A DNA stretch of 64,000 nt. It comes from Arthrobacter sp. Leaf234. Lineage in GTDB: Bacteria; Actinomycetota; Actinomycetes; Actinomycetales; Micrococcaceae. Below are positions 53,476-63,749 of the stretch, piece by piece. A model generated the notes under the pieces. The model did not search any database, was not told the origin of the DNA, and worked only from the letters and a program-made list of their open reading frames with translations. A program made the position numbers and the translations under genes. Each line of letters begins with the position of its first letter. Positions within the stretch are counted from its first letter, which is position 1. Location: contig NZ_LMLU01000008.1 in the NCBI RefSeq assembly GCF_001422665.1, forward strand, positions 115,147 to 179,146, read 5' to 3'.

Positions 53476-54573
53476 TCATGCCGGGCGGAGTGCCTCCGCC
53501 GCAGCCCTGATCCGGACCGGATCGGCGCCGAGATCCTCGGGGTCCGCCCCGGTGAGCAGGATGGTCGCGAGCTCGGCGATGCCGGAGGAGGTCTGGAAAC
53601 CGTAGCCGCCCTGGCCGGCGAGCCAGAAGAAGCCGGGATGTGCTGCGTCGAACCCGACGACCGGCAGGCCGGACGCGCACTGCGTCCGCAACCCGGTCCA
53701 GGCCCGTACGACACCGGTGATGCCGAGATCGGTGACGGTTGCCAGGTGGTCGATGAGACGCTCGACGTCGCCCGGGTGGGGTTGCGCGTCACCCGGCTCG
53801 GCAGGCTCCGCCTCGCACGGGGAGATCAGGATCCCCTCGGCGTCGGGCCGGTAGTAGAAGGCGTCATCGGCTGCCGCCACCATGGGTGTCCCGACGGGTG
53901 GCGCATGGGTGGCCGCCACGATCGCGGCGGTCCGCCGGAGGGGAACGAGGCCCTGCGGCGCGACACCGCAGACATTGGCGAGACCGTCGGCCCAGGCGCC
54001 TGCGGCGTTCACGACGACCTCCGCGCTGATGGGTCGGTAGCCCGCCCGGACGCTCCAGCCGGCGCCGTCGTAGTGCGCCGAGGTGACCTCGGCACCGGTG
54101 AGGATGATGACGCCGTCGTCGCCCGCACGGCGGCGGTGGTAGTCGAGGAGCAGATCGGTGTCGGTGCCGACGCAGTCCGTGTCGATGGCGGCTGCGGTGA
54201 AGGCGTCCGGGCGGAGCTGTGGGCACAGCGCCAGGGCCTCGGCGTGCGGGACGCGCCGCATCGACCCGTTCATGGCGGCGTCGACCTCGTCCTCGGTACC
54301 GATCAGGAGGAAGGCTCGCGGCACCGTCAGTGGCAGGCCGGTGGAGGACTGCACGCCGTCCAGCAGGTCGAGCGTGCGGCGCGTCAGGTCCTGGACGGGT
54401 CCGGGTCCGTAGCTGGGGATGAGCTGACGGGCCGAGCGCGACGACGTGTGGTAGCCGAGCGTGCCCTCCGCCTCGACCAGCACCACGCTGGAGAACGGGG
54501 CGAGGGCCGAGGCCAGGGAGAGGCCGGCGATCCCGCCGCCGACGATCAGGACGTCACACTCGAGGGAGCTCAT
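53476..54573 (-). CDS. FAD-dependent amine oxidoreductase (DAO family)
   Basis: A 365-residue flavoenzyme of the D-amino-acid/glycine/sarcosine oxidase family. The N-terminal dinucleotide motif is LIVGGGIAGLSLASAL with a VEAE second loop, followed by HTSSRSARQLIPSYG, and near the C-terminus GLRTQCASGLPVVGFD and WLAGQGGYGFQTSSGIAELA. Substrate unknown. It lies 63 bases downstream of kbl on the same strand, so glycine or a related amine is a reasonable candidate. No signal peptide. Confidence 0.88.
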   Translation of the reverse strand: MSSLECDVLIVGGGIAGLSLASALAPFSSVVLVEAEGTLGYHTSSRSARQLIPSYGPGPVQDLTRRTLDLLDGVQSSTGLPLTVPRAFLLIGTEDEVDAAMNGSMRRVPHAEALALCPQLRPDAFTAAAIDTDCVGTDTDLLLDYHRRRAGDDGVIILTGAEVTSAHYDGAGWSVRAGYRPISAEVVVNAAGAWADGLANVCGVAPQGLVPLRRTAAIVAATHAPPVGTPMVAAADDAFYYRPDAEGILISPCEAEPAEPGDAQPHPGDVERLIDHLATVTDLGITGVVRAWTGLRTQCASGLPVVGFDAAHPGFFWLAGQGGYGFQTSSGIAELATILLTGADPEDLGADPVRIRAAAEALRPA

Positions 54574-54636
54574 GCCGTCATCTTAGGTGGGCGCTCCCCC
54601 GAACGGCCGCCGGGGCTCCCGGAGTGTGGAGGAGGA

Positions 54637-55887
54637 CTAGGCGCCGCCGACGTGTGCGCCCGGAGCACCGGCGGCCTCGGCCCCCGCGCCTTCCCCCGCG
54701 ACGTCGTCGCGCGCCGCGACGAAGGCCTGCACGCAGGCCTCGATGTCCTCGTCGGTGTGGGCGGCGGAGAGCTGCACGCGGATGCGCGCTGCACCCTTGG
54801 GCACCACGGGGTAGCTGAAGGCCGTCACGAAGACGCCGTGCGCGAGCATCGCGTCGGCGGTGCGCGCCGCGAGGACGGCGTCACCGAACATCACCGGGAT
54901 GATGGCGTGTTCGCCCTCGAGCAGGTCGAACCCCTCCTCCGTCATCCGACGCCGGAACAGCGCCGCGTTGGCGGTGAGTGTTCCGCGGAGCTCCCCGCTG
55001 TTCTGCACGAGGTCGAGCGCCGTGAGGGTCGCGGCGACGATCGACGGCGCGAGGGAGTTCGAGAAGAGGTACGGGCGGGCGCGCTGCCGCAGCAGGGCGA
55101 CGATCTCGGCCCTGGCCGCCACGTACCCGCCGGATGCGCCACCGAGCGCCTTGCCGAAGGTCCCGGTGAAGATGTCGACACGGCTCGCCACGCCCGCGTG
55201 CTCCGGTGTCCCCGCCCCGGTGGAGCCCATGAAGCCGACCGCGTGCGAGTCGTCCACCATGACCATCGCGTCGTAGCGCTCGGCGAGGTCGCAGATCGCC
55301 TCGAGCGGCGCGAGGTAGCCGTCCATGGAGAAGACGCCGTCCGTCACGACGAGACGGCGCCGCGCCCCGGCGGCCTCCTGGAGCTTCGCCTCGAGGTCGG
55401 CCATGTCGCGGTTGGCGTAGCGGAAGCGCTGCGCCTTCGAGAGCCGGATGCCGTCGATGATGGACGCGTGGTTCAGGGAGTCCGAGATGACGGCGTCCTC
55501 AGCGCCGAGCAGCGATTCGAAGACGCCGCCGTTCGCGTCGAAGCAGGAGGAGAAGAGGATGGTGTCCTCGGTGCCGAGGAACTGCGAGACCCGGTGCTCG
55601 AGCTCGAGGTGGAGGTCCTGGGTGCCGCAGATGAAACGGACCGAGGCCATGCCGAATCCGCGTTCGTCGAGCGCGTTCTTCGCCGACGCGATGATGTCGG
55701 GATGGTCGGCGAGGCCGAGGTAGTTGTTCGCGCAGAAGTTGAGGACGTCCGCGTCCCCGGCGTCTAGCGCCCCGGCCATGATGTGGCTCGATTGCGGGGA
55801 CGAGATGCGGCGCTCGTGCTTGAAGAGGCCGGCGGTGCGGATGTCGTCGAGTTCGCCGGCGAGCTGGTCGCGGACTGCTGAGTACAT
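54637..55887 (-). CDS. kbl: glycine C-acetyltransferase (2-amino-3-ketobutyrate CoA ligase)
   Basis: Splits 2-amino-3-ketobutyrate with CoA into glycine and acetyl-CoA. The 416-residue PLP enzyme has [50 protein letters not shown] and the PLP-lysine motif [18 protein letters not shown]. The C-terminal 20 residues are an Ala/Gly-rich extension. It follows tdh by 15 bases, forming the standard threonine degradation pair. Confidence 0.95.
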   Translation of the reverse strand: MYSAVRDQLAGELDDIRTAGLFKHERRISSPQSSHIMAGALDAGDADVLNFCANNYLGLADHPDIIASAKNALDERGFGMASVRFICGTQDLHLELEHRVSQFLGTEDTILFSSCFDANGGVFESLLGAEDAVISDSLNHASIIDGIRLSKAQRFRYANRDMADLEAKLQEAAGARRRLVVTDGVFSMDGYLAPLEAICDLAERYDAMVMVDDSHAVGFMGSTGAGTPEHAGVASRVDIFTGTFGKALGGASGGYVAARAEIVALLRQRARPYLFSNSLAPSIVAATLTALDLVQNSGELRGTLTANAALFRRRMTEEGFDLLEGEHAIIPVMFGDAVLAARTADAMLAHGVFVTAFSYPVVPKGAARIRVQLSAAHTDEDIEACVQAFVAARDDVAGEGAGAEAAGAPGAHVGGA

Positions 55888-55902
55888 GGTGTTCCCGTTT
55901 CC

Positions 55903-56946
55903 CTAGAAGGTGGTCCAGTCGAGGACCACTTTGCCGCTCGCGCCGTCGCGCGCTGTCGTGAAGCCCTGCTTCCATTCGCTGGCGGGCAGGCAGTCGGTGA
56001 CGACCGACGAGACGGCGTCGCGCAGCGTCCGGTTGGACTGCAGCATGGCGCTCATCGCGTACCAGGTCTCGAACATCTCGCGGCCGTAGATGCCCTTGAG
56101 GGTGAGCATGTGCGTGACCACCTTGCCCCAGTCGATCGAGATGGGGCCCGAGGGCAGGCCGAGCATCGCGATGCGCCCGCCGTGGTTCATGTTGTCGATC
56201 ATCTCCGGCAGGGCCGTGGCGTGGCCGGACATCTCCATCCCGACGTCGAAGCCCTCCTTCATGCCGAGCTCGCGCTGCGCGTCGGCGACCCGCATGCGGC
56301 TCACGTCGATGGCGATGTCCGCACCGACGCCGCGGGCGAGCTCCAGTCGCGGCGCCGAGACGTCCGTGATCGCGATCTTCCGCGCTCCGGCGTGGCGGGC
56401 GACGGCGACGGCCATGAGGCCGATCGGCCCGGCGCCGGTGATCAGGACGTCCTCGCCGACGAGGGGGAAGCTGAGCGCGGTGTGGACGGCGTTGCCGAAC
56501 GGATCGAAGACCGCACCGAGATCGGGCGTGACGGTCGCGTCGTGGACCCAGACGTTGGTCTCGGGGACGACGACGAACTCGGCGAACGCGCCGTCGCGCT
56601 GCACCCCGACGCTCGAGGTGCGGATGCACATCTGGCGGCGGCCGGCGCGGCAGTTGCGGCAGGTCCCGCAGACGATGTGGCCCTCACCGGAGACACGGTC
56701 ACCGATGCGGACGTCCCGGATGCCGTCGCCGAGCGCCACGACCTCGCCGTAGAACTCGTGTCCGGGGATGAGCGGCGCCGAGATCATGCCCTGCGCCCAG
56801 GAGTCCCAGCTCTCGATATGGAGGTCGGTGCCACAGATGCCGGTGGTCATCACGCGGATCTTGACCTCGCCGAACCCTGCGTCGGGTTCGGGCCGGTCGA
56901 CCAGTTCGAGACCGGGGTGTGCCCCGGACTTGTACAGCGCCTTCAC
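55903..56946 (-). CDS. tdh: L-threonine 3-dehydrogenase
   Basis: Zinc and NAD dependent oxidation of threonine to 2-amino-3-ketobutyrate. The 347-residue medium-chain dehydrogenase has the catalytic zinc site [10 protein letters not shown] and PGHEFYGEV, the structural zinc Cys set in [15 protein letters not shown], and NAD binding at [27 protein letters not shown] after the first motif is typical for Tdh. First gene of the tdh-kbl pair. Confidence 0.95.
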   Translation of the reverse strand: MKALYKSGAHPGLELVDRPEPDAGFGEVKIRVMTTGICGTDLHIESWDSWAQGMISAPLIPGHEFYGEVVALGDGIRDVRIGDRVSGEGHIVCGTCRNCRAGRRQMCIRTSSVGVQRDGAFAEFVVVPETNVWVHDATVTPDLGAVFDPFGNAVHTALSFPLVGEDVLITGAGPIGLMAVAVARHAGARKIAITDVSAPRLELARGVGADIAIDVSRMRVADAQRELGMKEGFDVGMEMSGHATALPEMIDNMNHGGRIAMLGLPSGPISIDWGKVVTHMLTLKGIYGREMFETWYAMSAMLQSNRTLRDAVSSVVTDCLPASEWKQGFTTARDGASGKVVLDWTTF

Positions 56947-57135
56947 TGGACAGTTCCTTCCATGCCGCTGCGGTTCCGGCGGAGTGGGCCGGGCGTCCTA
57001 GCGGGACGAGTGCCGGGCGGGATATGCCCGCAGCAACACTATCAGCGCTCTGCGGAGGCAGGCCTCGGCGGACTGCCGAGCCCGCCGTGGAACCCCGCGG
57101 GTCCGGCGTCGAGCCGGGCCGGCACCGGCACCGGG

Positions 57136-58020
57136 TCAGTCGGCGCAGGCCTCCGCCAGGGCCTCCCGGCCGAGTGTGTGCAGATCCGGCGCATCGTCGG
57201 ACGACGCCGCCACCGCACTGCCGATGCTCACGGCCCAGCCGCGCGCCCGGTCCCACGTGGCCTCGTCCGTCGGACGCAGCCGCTCCACCTCCGAACGGAA
57301 CGCGGAGCGACCGGCTGCGTCGAAGAACAGCCATCCCGCCGCGAGGTCGGTGGCCGGGTCCCCCGAGCAGAGATCCCCGAAGTCGACGACGCCGGCCAGC
57401 CCGCCCTCGGGCGTGAGGACCGCGTTCGCGGGATGCAGGTCGCCGTGCAGCCAGAGCGGCACGCCTGCCCACGCGGGAGCAGCCACCGCCCGATCCCATG
57501 CAGCGGACAGGTCCGGATCACCGGCGAGGGATGCCAGCCGCTCCCGCACGACCTCGTTGCGCGCCGTGAGCGGACCGCCCCGCCCCACGGGACTCACCGG
57601 GGCGCCCGCCGGGGCAGGACGCTGGAAGGCGACGAGGAACCGCGCGAGTGGAGCGGCCGCCGGTCCCCGGCGCGCCCGGGGGACCGTGAGTCCGCTCCCG
57701 CCCGCGATCCAGCGGCTCACCGACCAGTGCCACGGATACCCCTCGCCCGGCCCGCCCAGCCGCACGGGCGACGACGTCTGCACGTCGAGGCCTGCAGTCA
57801 GTCCCGGGAGCCACCGCTGTTCCTCGACCATGAGGGGTTCGGCGACCGCGCGGCGCGGGAGCCGCACCAGGAGGTCCTCGCCGAGCCGGAAGATCGCGTT
57901 GTCCCAGCCGTTGCCCGCGAAGCGCAGCGGCAGGTCCGCGAGGTCGGGGTGCTGCTGCTCGAGGAGCGAGACGACGAGGGAGGGCACGACGTCGATCTCT
58001 GCCACCGGCATGAGCGCCAT
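57136..58020 (-). CDS. aminoglycoside phosphotransferase (APH)-family kinase
   Basis: A 294-residue protein-kinase-like enzyme. Sequence order: RFAGNGWDNAIFRLGEDLLVRLPRR (nucleotide loop and Lys-equivalent region), the catalytic loop LWLHGDLHPANAVL and the metal-binding VVDFGDLCSGDPATDLA. Many chromosomal APH proteins phosphorylate metabolites such as choline, homoserine or sugars rather than antibiotics. The text resembles the macrolide/hygromycin-type group, so a resistance role is possible but unproven. ATG with GGAGG 5 bases upstream. Confidence 0.88.
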   Translation of the reverse strand: MALMPVAEIDVVPSLVVSLLEQQHPDLADLPLRFAGNGWDNAIFRLGEDLLVRLPRRAVAEPLMVEEQRWLPGLTAGLDVQTSSPVRLGGPGEGYPWHWSVSRWIAGGSGLTVPRARRGPAAAPLARFLVAFQRPAPAGAPVSPVGRGGPLTARNEVVRERLASLAGDPDLSAAWDRAVAAPAWAGVPLWLHGDLHPANAVLTPEGGLAGVVDFGDLCSGDPATDLAAGWLFFDAAGRSAFRSEVERLRPTDEATWDRARGWAVSIGSAVAASSDDAPDLHTLGREALAEACAD

Positions 58021-58056
58021 CGTGCCCTCCCTCGTCCGAGTCCTTCGGGTGCGGGG

Positions 58057-59571
58057 CTAGCCTTCGACGCCGAGGCGCTGGAGGATGAGCTCGCGCACGC
58101 GGCCGGCGTCGGCCTGGCCGCGCGTCGCCTTCATGACACCGCCCACGATCGCCCCGACGGCCTGGACCTTGCCGCCGCGGATCTTGTCCGCGACGTCGGG
58201 CTGCGCCGCGAGGGCTCCGTCGATCGCCTCGAGCAGCGGTCCGTCGTCGGACACCACCGCGAGGCCGCGCTTCTCGACGACCTCCGAAGGTGTCCCCTCG
58301 CCCGCGAGGACCCCGTCGAGGACGTCGCGGGAGAGCTTGTCGTTGATCTTGCCCGACTCGATGAGCGCGTTTAGTTCGACGATCAGCTCGGGCGTCACCC
58401 CCAGCTCGGCGGGCTCGACATCGGCGAGCTTCGCACGGCGGGAGATCTCGCCCATCCACCACTTGCGGGCGACGGCGGCGCTGACGCCGGCGGCGACGGT
58501 GTCCTCGATCGAGGACATGACGCCGGCGTTGACGACGTCCCGGAACTCGGCGTCGGAGTAGCCCCAATCGGCCTGCAGGCGCTTGCGGCGCTCGGCGGGC
58601 GGCTCGGGCAGTTCGGCGCGGAGCTTCTCGATCCACGCCTCGTTCGTGACGACCGGCACCAGGTCCGGCTCGGGGAAGTAGCGGTAGTCGTCGGCGTCGG
58701 ACTTGGGACGGCCCGACGTCGTCGAACGCGTGTCCTCGTGCCAGTGCCGCGTCTCCTGCAGGATCGCCGTCCCGGTGTCGAGGACGGCGGCGTGCCGCTG
58801 GATCTCGTAGCGGACGGCGTGCTCGACGGCGCGCAGCGAGTTGACGTTCTTCGTCTCGGTGCGGGTGCCGAACCTCTCCCGGCCGTGCGGGCGCAGGGAG
58901 ACGTTCGCGTCGCAGCGCACGTTGCCGCGCTCCATGCGCGCATCGGAGACACCGAGGTTCTTGACGATCTCGCGGATCGCGGCGACGTAGGCCTTCGCCA
59001 GCTCCGGGGCCCGCGATCCTGCGCCCTCGATCGGCTTGGTGACGATCTCGATCAGCGGGACGCCGGCACGGTTGTAGTCCACGAGGGAGAACTCGGCGCC
59101 CTGGATGCGGCCCGTGGAGCCACCCATGTGGGTGAGCTTGCCGGCGTCCTCCTCCATGTGCGCGCGCTCGATCTCGACCCGGAACACCGTGCCGTCGGCC
59201 AGCTCGATGTCGAGGAAGCCGTCGTGGGCGATGGGATCCTCGAACTGGGAGGTCTGGAAGTTCTTCGGGGTGTCAGGATAGAAGTAGTTCTTCCGCGCGA
59301 AGTAGCACTTCTCGGCGATGCTGCAGTTCAGCGCGAGGCCGATCTTGATCGCGGATTCCACCGCGACACCGTTGACCACGGGCAGCACCCCGGGCAGGCC
59401 GAGATCCACCGGCGTGACGTTGGTGTTGGGGATGTCACCGAAGGCGTTGGGTGCGGAGGAGAACATCTTGGTCCGCGTGTTGAGCTCCACGTGGACCTCG
59501 AACCCGAGCACGGGATCGTACTTCTCCATGGCCTCCTCGAAGGAGAGGACCTCGTCGGTTCCAGCAGTCAT
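58057..59571 (-). CDS. gatB: Asp-tRNA(Asn)/Glu-tRNA(Gln) amidotransferase subunit B
   Basis: Recognises and activates mischarged tRNA in GatCAB. The 504-residue protein has [19 protein letters not shown], the [18 protein letters not shown] block, [28 protein letters not shown] and the C-terminal YqeY-like tail with [20 protein letters not shown]. It overlaps gatA by one base (TAATG). Actinobacteria lack glutaminyl-tRNA synthetase, so this complex makes Gln-tRNA. Confidence 0.97.
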   Translation of the reverse strand: MTAGTDEVLSFEEAMEKYDPVLGFEVHVELNTRTKMFSSAPNAFGDIPNTNVTPVDLGLPGVLPVVNGVAVESAIKIGLALNCSIAEKCYFARKNYFYPDTPKNFQTSQFEDPIAHDGFLDIELADGTVFRVEIERAHMEEDAGKLTHMGGSTGRIQGAEFSLVDYNRAGVPLIEIVTKPIEGAGSRAPELAKAYVAAIREIVKNLGVSDARMERGNVRCDANVSLRPHGRERFGTRTETKNVNSLRAVEHAVRYEIQRHAAVLDTGTAILQETRHWHEDTRSTTSGRPKSDADDYRYFPEPDLVPVVTNEAWIEKLRAELPEPPAERRKRLQADWGYSDAEFRDVVNAGVMSSIEDTVAAGVSAAVARKWWMGEISRRAKLADVEPAELGVTPELIVELNALIESGKINDKLSRDVLDGVLAGEGTPSEVVEKRGLAVVSDDGPLLEAIDGALAAQPDVADKIRGGKVQAVGAIVGGVMKATRGQADAGRVRELILQRLGVEG

Positions 59572-61085
59572 TACTTTCCACCTGCACTCTCTGTGATGGC
59601 CGGAGCCTTGGCCAGCAGCGGGCCACCCCACGTCTCCTCGAGCAGCGCCTCGAGGACCGCACCCACGCGGTAGAGGCGCGCGTCCTGGCGCGCCGGGGCG
59701 AGGAGCTGGATGCCGACGGGGAGCCCGTCCTCGTCGGCGAGACCGCCGGGCAGGGACAGCCCGGGGACTCCGGCCATGTTCGCCGGGATGGTGGCGACGT
59801 CGTTCAGGTACATGGCCAGCGGATCGTCGAGCTTCTCCCCCAGCTTGAAGGCCGTGGTCGGCGCCGTCGGCGAGATGAGCACGTCGGCCCGCTCGAAGGC
59901 GGCGGCGAAGTCCCGCTGGATGAGCGTGCGGACCTTCTGCGCCGAGCCGTAGTAGGCGTCGTAGTATCCGGCGCTCAGCGCGTAGGTACCGAGGATGATC
60001 CGGCGCTTGACCTCGTCGCCGAAGCCCGCGGCGCGGGTGGCGCCCATGACGCGCTCGATGGTGGGGGCGCCGTCCGGCACCACCCGCAGGCCGAACCGCA
60101 CGCCGTCGTACTTGGCGAGGTTGCTGGAGGCCTCCGACGGCATGATGAGGTAGTAGGCCTCGAGTGCGTAGCGGAAGTTGGGGCAGGACACCTCGACGAT
60201 CTCGGCGCCCGCCGAACGCAGCAGGTCGAGCGACTCGTGGAACCGGGTGAGGACGCCGGCCTGGTAGCCCTCGCCCTGCAGTTCCTTGATGACGCCGATG
60301 CGCATGCCCTCGACCTGGCCCATCCGAGCGGCCTCGACGAGCGCGCCGACGGGGTCGGTGAGCGACGTCGAATCGTGCGGGTCGTGCCCGCCGATGACCT
60401 CGTGCAGCAGCGCACTGTCGAGGACGGTGCGGGACACGGGACCGATCTGGTCCAGGGAGGACGCCATGGCGATGGCACCGTAGCGGGAGACGCCGCCGTA
60501 GGTCGGCTTCACGCCGACCGTGCCGGTGACGGCGCCGGGCTGGCGGATCGAGCCGCCGGTGTCGGTGCCGAGGGCCAGCGGCGCCTCGAAGGCGGCGACC
60601 GCGGCAGCGGAACCACCGCCGGATCCGCCGGGGATGCGGTCCAGGTCCCACGGGTTGCGGGTGGGGCCGAACGCGGAGTGCTCGGTCGAGGACCCCATGG
60701 CGAACTCGTCGAGGTTCGTCTTGCCGAGGATCGGCATCCTCGCCGCACGGAGCTTCTTCACCACGGTCGCGTCGTAGGGGCTCTGCCAGCCCTCGAGGAT
60801 CCTCGAACCGGCCGTGGTCGGCTGGCCCTTCGTCACGATCAGGTCCTTGACCGCGATGGGGACGCCGGCCAGCGGGTGCAGGGCATCGCCGTCGGCGCGG
60901 GCCTTGTCGACCTCCGCGGCGACGAGCAGTGCCTCGTCCGTGTTCACGTGCAGGAAGGCGTGGATGGCACCGTCGACGGCGCCGATACGGTCGAGGTGGG
61001 CCTGCGTCACCTCGACGGCGGAGACCTCCTGCGCCGCGAGCTTCCGGGCCAGGACATCGGCGGAGAGATGGATCAGATCGGTCAT
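59571..61085 (-). CDS. gatA: Asp-tRNA(Asn)/Glu-tRNA(Gln) amidotransferase subunit A
   Basis: Glutaminase/amidase subunit of GatCAB. The 504-residue amidase-signature enzyme has the complete Ser-cisSer-Lys triad: Lys in [10 protein letters not shown], cis-Ser in [11 protein letters not shown] and nucleophilic Ser in [13 protein letters not shown]. The C-terminal [15 protein letters not shown] is typical. It starts 3 bases after gatC and overlaps gatB. Confidence 0.97.
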   Translation of the reverse strand: MTDLIHLSADVLARKLAAQEVSAVEVTQAHLDRIGAVDGAIHAFLHVNTDEALLVAAEVDKARADGDALHPLAGVPIAVKDLIVTKGQPTTAGSRILEGWQSPYDATVVKKLRAARMPILGKTNLDEFAMGSSTEHSAFGPTRNPWDLDRIPGGSGGGSAAAVAAFEAPLALGTDTGGSIRQPGAVTGTVGVKPTYGGVSRYGAIAMASSLDQIGPVSRTVLDSALLHEVIGGHDPHDSTSLTDPVGALVEAARMGQVEGMRIGVIKELQGEGYQAGVLTRFHESLDLLRSAGAEIVEVSCPNFRYALEAYYLIMPSEASSNLAKYDGVRFGLRVVPDGAPTIERVMGATRAAGFGDEVKRRIILGTYALSAGYYDAYYGSAQKVRTLIQRDFAAAFERADVLISPTAPTTAFKLGEKLDDPLAMYLNDVATIPANMAGVPGLSLPGGLADEDGLPVGIQLLAPARQDARLYRVGAVLEALLEETWGGPLLAKAPAITESAGGK

Positions 61086-61088
61086 GGG

Positions 61089-61385
61089 TTACTCCCCGTC
61101 CAGGATCGCGGGGACCTTGAAGCGTCCGTCGGCGTTGTCGGGCGCGCCGAGCAGCGCTTCCTCGTTGCTGAGGGTCTCCCCCACGACGTCCTCGCGGAAC
61201 ACGTTGCTCAGCGGGATCGGGTGGCTGGTCGCCGGGACGTCGTCGCCCGCCACCTCGCTCACGGTCTTGATGGACTCGACGATCACGGCGAGCTCTCCGG
61301 CCATGCGGTCGAGCTCCTCGTCGGTCATGTCGATGTGGGCGAGACGCGCGAGGTGCGCGACGTCGTCCCGGTTGATCTCAGCCAT
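61089..61385 (-). CDS. gatC: Asp-tRNA(Asn)/Glu-tRNA(Gln) amidotransferase subunit C
   Basis: Small linker subunit that stabilises GatA-GatB. The 98-residue protein starts [25 protein letters not shown] and ends [21 protein letters not shown], the standard GatC ends. Its GGGGAG ribosome site and first bases lie inside the upstream GNAT gene (8-base overlap), so the GNAT, gatC, gatA and gatB genes form one leftward operon. Confidence 0.96.
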   Translation of the reverse strand: MAEINRDDVAHLARLAHIDMTDEELDRMAGELAVIVESIKTVSEVAGDDVPATSHPIPLSNVFREDVVGETLSNEEALLGAPDNADGRFKVPAILDGE

Positions 61386-62022
61386 GGATCTCCCCTGGAA
61401 GTCGGAGGTGGGTTTCTCCGTCCAGTCTAGTGCGGTCGCGTGGCGCGTCCGGCATGGCGGCGGGCGGCTCGACGACGGGACGCGGAGGCTGGAGCGGCAG
61501 CCGGAAGACCCACAGCAGGATGTCCTCGTTGGGGACCTCCCAGTCCCGCTCCGGCACCCGGACGAAGCCCATCGACGTGTAGAGGCGGTGGGCGCGCACC
61601 ATCTCGGAGCCGCTGGTCAGGCTGACGGCCTCGATGCCGGTCAGGGTGCGCGCATGCTCGACGATGCGCTCCACCATCGCGCGGCCGACCCCGCCCCGCT
61701 GCACCGAGGGATCGACGGCGAGCATGCGGAACTCCAGTTCGCCCTCGACGGCGATGTCCGTGTACCGCTGGCCCGCGAACGTCAGCGCGACCGACCCGAC
61801 CACGGTGCCGTGCCGCTCGGCGACCCAGACCTCGGCGTGCTGTGCGCGGTGCTCGATATCGGACAGGACCGCCATGTAGGGGTGGGCATCGTCGGCGAAG
61901 TACCCGGCTTCGAGGTAGGCGTCGCGCGTGATGCGGCGGACGGCGTCGTAGTCCTCGGTGCGGACGGGCCGGATGGTGAGGCGGGGGTCGGACACTGCGT
62001 GGCCGGACGGAGCGGAAGTCAC
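61378..62022 (-). CDS. GNAT-family N-acetyltransferase
   Basis: A 214-residue acetyltransferase. The core covers about 15-165: LTIRPVRTEDYDAVRRITRDAY, VWVAERHGTVVGSVALTFAG, and the acetyl-CoA loop VDPSVQRGGVGRAMVERIVEHA followed by LYTSMGFVRVPERDW. The C-terminal 45 residues are Pro-rich. Substrate unknown. It overlaps gatC by 8 bases, so it is co-expressed with the amidotransferase; no functional link is known. Start is GTG with only a weak ribosome site; a later GTG is possible. Confidence 0.88.
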   Translation of the reverse strand: MTSAPSGHAVSDPRLTIRPVRTEDYDAVRRITRDAYLEAGYFADDAHPYMAVLSDIEHRAQHAEVWVAERHGTVVGSVALTFAGQRYTDIAVEGELEFRMLAVDPSVQRGGVGRAMVERIVEHARTLTGIEAVSLTSGSEMVRAHRLYTSMGFVRVPERDWEVPNEDILLWVFRLPLQPPRPVVEPPAAMPDAPRDRTRLDGETHLRLPGEIHG

Positions 62023-62086
62023 CGGTTCATCTTGTCACGGGGACCGGCGCCGGCAACGAGGCCGGGCAGGGTGCCGGGGCGGGGGC

Positions 62087-62115
62087 TTTACAGGCTAACT
62101 ACTTAGAGAGACAAT
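62087..62115 (+). promoter_or_regulatory. padR promoter, probably leaderless
   Basis: TTTACA at 62087-62092, 17-base spacer, GACAAT at 62110-62115. The start codon lies 6 bases after the -10 box, so transcription should begin at or near the A of the ATG. No Shine-Dalgarno is present. Confidence 0.5.
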
Positions 62116-62121
62116 CTAGTC

Positions 62122-62508
62122 ATGAGCACCTCCACCCCCGATGTGCGCGCCACGGATGGCGTGGACTGGCCCAGCGACTGGCTCCGGGCGACCCTCGGAT
62201 TCCTCGCCCTGCGAGCGTTGTCGGGCGGACCCTCCTACGGGTACGCGATCATCAGCGAACTCGAGCGGCACGGGTTCGGTGCCATCAAGGGCGGGACCCT
62301 GTATCCGCTGCTCACCCGCTACGAGGCGGCCGGGCTCCTGACCACCGAGTGGCGCGCCGGCGACGGCGGTCCCGGCCGCAAGTACTTCGCCCTCACCGAG
62401 CAGGGCCGGGCAGAGCTCACCCGGCTCAGCGCCGACTGGAGGCGTTTCGTCGCCTCCAGCGTGCACTACCTCGATCCCGAACGACCCGAGAAGGAGATCT
62501 CCCCATGA
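62122..62508 (+). CDS. PadR-family transcriptional regulator
   Basis: A 128-residue regulator with the PadR winged helix: LRATLGFLALRALSGGPSYGYAIISELERHGFGAIKGGTLYPLLTRYEAAGLL, then the wing GGPGRKYFALTEQGRAEL. The C-terminal dimerisation part is short, as in PadR-s2 proteins. It forms an ATGA overlap with the next gene, a membrane protein of the type PadR regulators often control. It probably represses its own operon. The promoter seems leaderless. Confidence 0.92.
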   Translation: MSTSTPDVRATDGVDWPSDWLRATLGFLALRALSGGPSYGYAIISELERHGFGAIKGGTLYPLLTRYEAAGLLTTEWRAGDGGPGRKYFALTEQGRAELTRLSADWRRFVASSVHYLDPERPEKEISP

Positions 62509-63221
62509 TGCAGCAGACCAGCGACAAGAAGTGGTTCGACGAGCTCGTCGTGGAGCTCCGGCTACGGCAGGTCCACGGGAGCGCCATCGGCGACACCGTG
62601 GCGAGCGCCCGGGAGCTTCTCCGCGACACCGGCCAACCGGCGGAGGAAGCCTTCGGACCCGCCCGCGATTACGCCGCTGCCCTCGAGTTCCCCGCCGCAC
62701 CCGGACACGACTGGGTCCGACAGGCACTCTGGCCGTCCCTGCTGGGGCTCCTGGCCTTCCTGCTCTTCAACCAGGCGGTCACGGCGTGGACTCAGCAGGA
62801 GCTACTCCTGGTGTCCCCCGCCCAGTTGGCGCTTCTCGCCACACCGGTGGTGCTCGTGGCCCTCCTGCCGCTCTATCTCGACGCCGTCGTCCGACGGCTC
62901 TGGGTAGGCATCGCGATCGCTGCGATCTGCGCCGTCGCAGGTGTCCTCTCGGCCGTCGTCGCACCGACGCAGCCCTCCGACGCGTGGCTGGCCATCGATC
63001 CTTCTCCCTGGCTCATCGGGACCGCCCTCGTCATGGTGGTGCTGTCGGTACGCAATACCGTCCGGTCCTCCCGCGCTGCGGACGACGACGAGATCATCGA
63101 CCCGCTGTCGGGCACCACGGCCGGCACCGGGGCAGGGGCGAGGATCCTGGTCCACGTCACCAACTGGCTGTTTCCCGTCCTCGCCCTCGCCATGCTGGGC
63201 CTCGCGCTGGCGCTCCGCTGA
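62505..63221 (+). CDS. membrane protein paired with PadR (HAAS-like)
   Basis: A 238-residue protein. Residues 1-65 are a helical cytoplasmic segment (KKWFDELVVELRLRQVHGSAIGDTVASARELLRDTGQPAEEAFG) resembling the HAAS domain found next to PadR regulators. Four to five helices follow (WPSLLGLLAFLLFN, LALLATPVVLVALLPLYLDAV, LWVGIAIAAICAVAGVLSAVV, WLIGTALVMVVLS, LFPVLALAMLGLALAL). AAGGAG lies 8 bases before the ATG and the start overlaps the padR stop. Function unknown; envelope stress or secretion regulation is speculative. Confidence 0.85.
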   Translation: MMQQTSDKKWFDELVVELRLRQVHGSAIGDTVASARELLRDTGQPAEEAFGPARDYAAALEFPAAPGHDWVRQALWPSLLGLLAFLLFNQAVTAWTQQELLLVSPAQLALLATPVVLVALLPLYLDAVVRRLWVGIAIAAICAVAGVLSAVVAPTQPSDAWLAIDPSPWLIGTALVMVVLSVRNTVRSSRAADDDEIIDPLSGTTAGTGAGARILVHVTNWLFPVLALAMLGLALALR

Positions 63222-63749
63222 ATCGGTCGGCGCGGCCCGCCGGAGCCCGACCGGGAGGGACGGTCTCCTGTCGGTGATCCCGGCATCGGGTGACCACCGG
63301 ACCGCACCGTGGACCCAGACCGGTTGCGGCGCTGTCCGGTACGGAGGGGGGCGCAGTGCTCCGGGTCGGGGTACAGGGAGATCCCGATGACGCGGTCGAG
63401 CTGTGCGCGTGCCTTCTCGAGGTCGGCGATGCCCTCGGTGATGTGGTCCCGCTCCTGCTTCGCCAGCGCAGGTGCGTCCTCGACACGCGGAGCGCGATGA
63501 TCAGGGCACGACCGGCCCACGACCCTGCCGCCCTCCACGCGCACATCACACCGGCGGCCTGACAGCAGGTCCTGGCCGGCGACCCTGAGCAGGTTCGTCG
63601 GCAGTACCTGTGGCGCTCCTCACATGGTCCCGGCACCCATCTGTCCGCGACGTGCCACCGAAGGACCAGTAAGACATCGGCGCGGGAAGTCCAGCGTCGG
63701 GAACGTCGGACACAGTGGGCGGTGGACCGCTCACCTACGAAGGAGAAGC
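63222..63749. other. 528-base gap with degraded sequence
   Basis: No intact gene is supported. The middle holds a leftward frame that looks like a regulator remnant (listed separately). The right end holds the ribosome site and probably the promoter of the lipoprotein gene. Confidence 0.4.
63330..63610 (-). pseudogene. possible remnant of a MerR-like regulator or other gene
   Basis: On the minus strand a frame reads TNLLRVAGQDLLSGRRCD, then DAPALAKQERDHITEGIADL and EKARAQLDRVI before Pro/Arg-rich nonsense. The last part resembles the C-terminal coiled coil of MerR regulators (I-x2-L-x5-QLD-x-VI). An upstream in-frame stop removes any DNA-binding domain. It could instead be chance coding-like sequence. 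Confidence 0.3.

Noticed and set aside
57136..58020. APH-family gene as an acquired resistance determinant
   Set aside because: Composition and context match the chromosome, with no mobile element; the family has many metabolic kinases.
63290..63562. A 90-codon rightward frame in the gap before the lipoprotein gene
   Set aside because: No ribosome site or recognisable domain, and the opposite strand gives the more protein-like reading.
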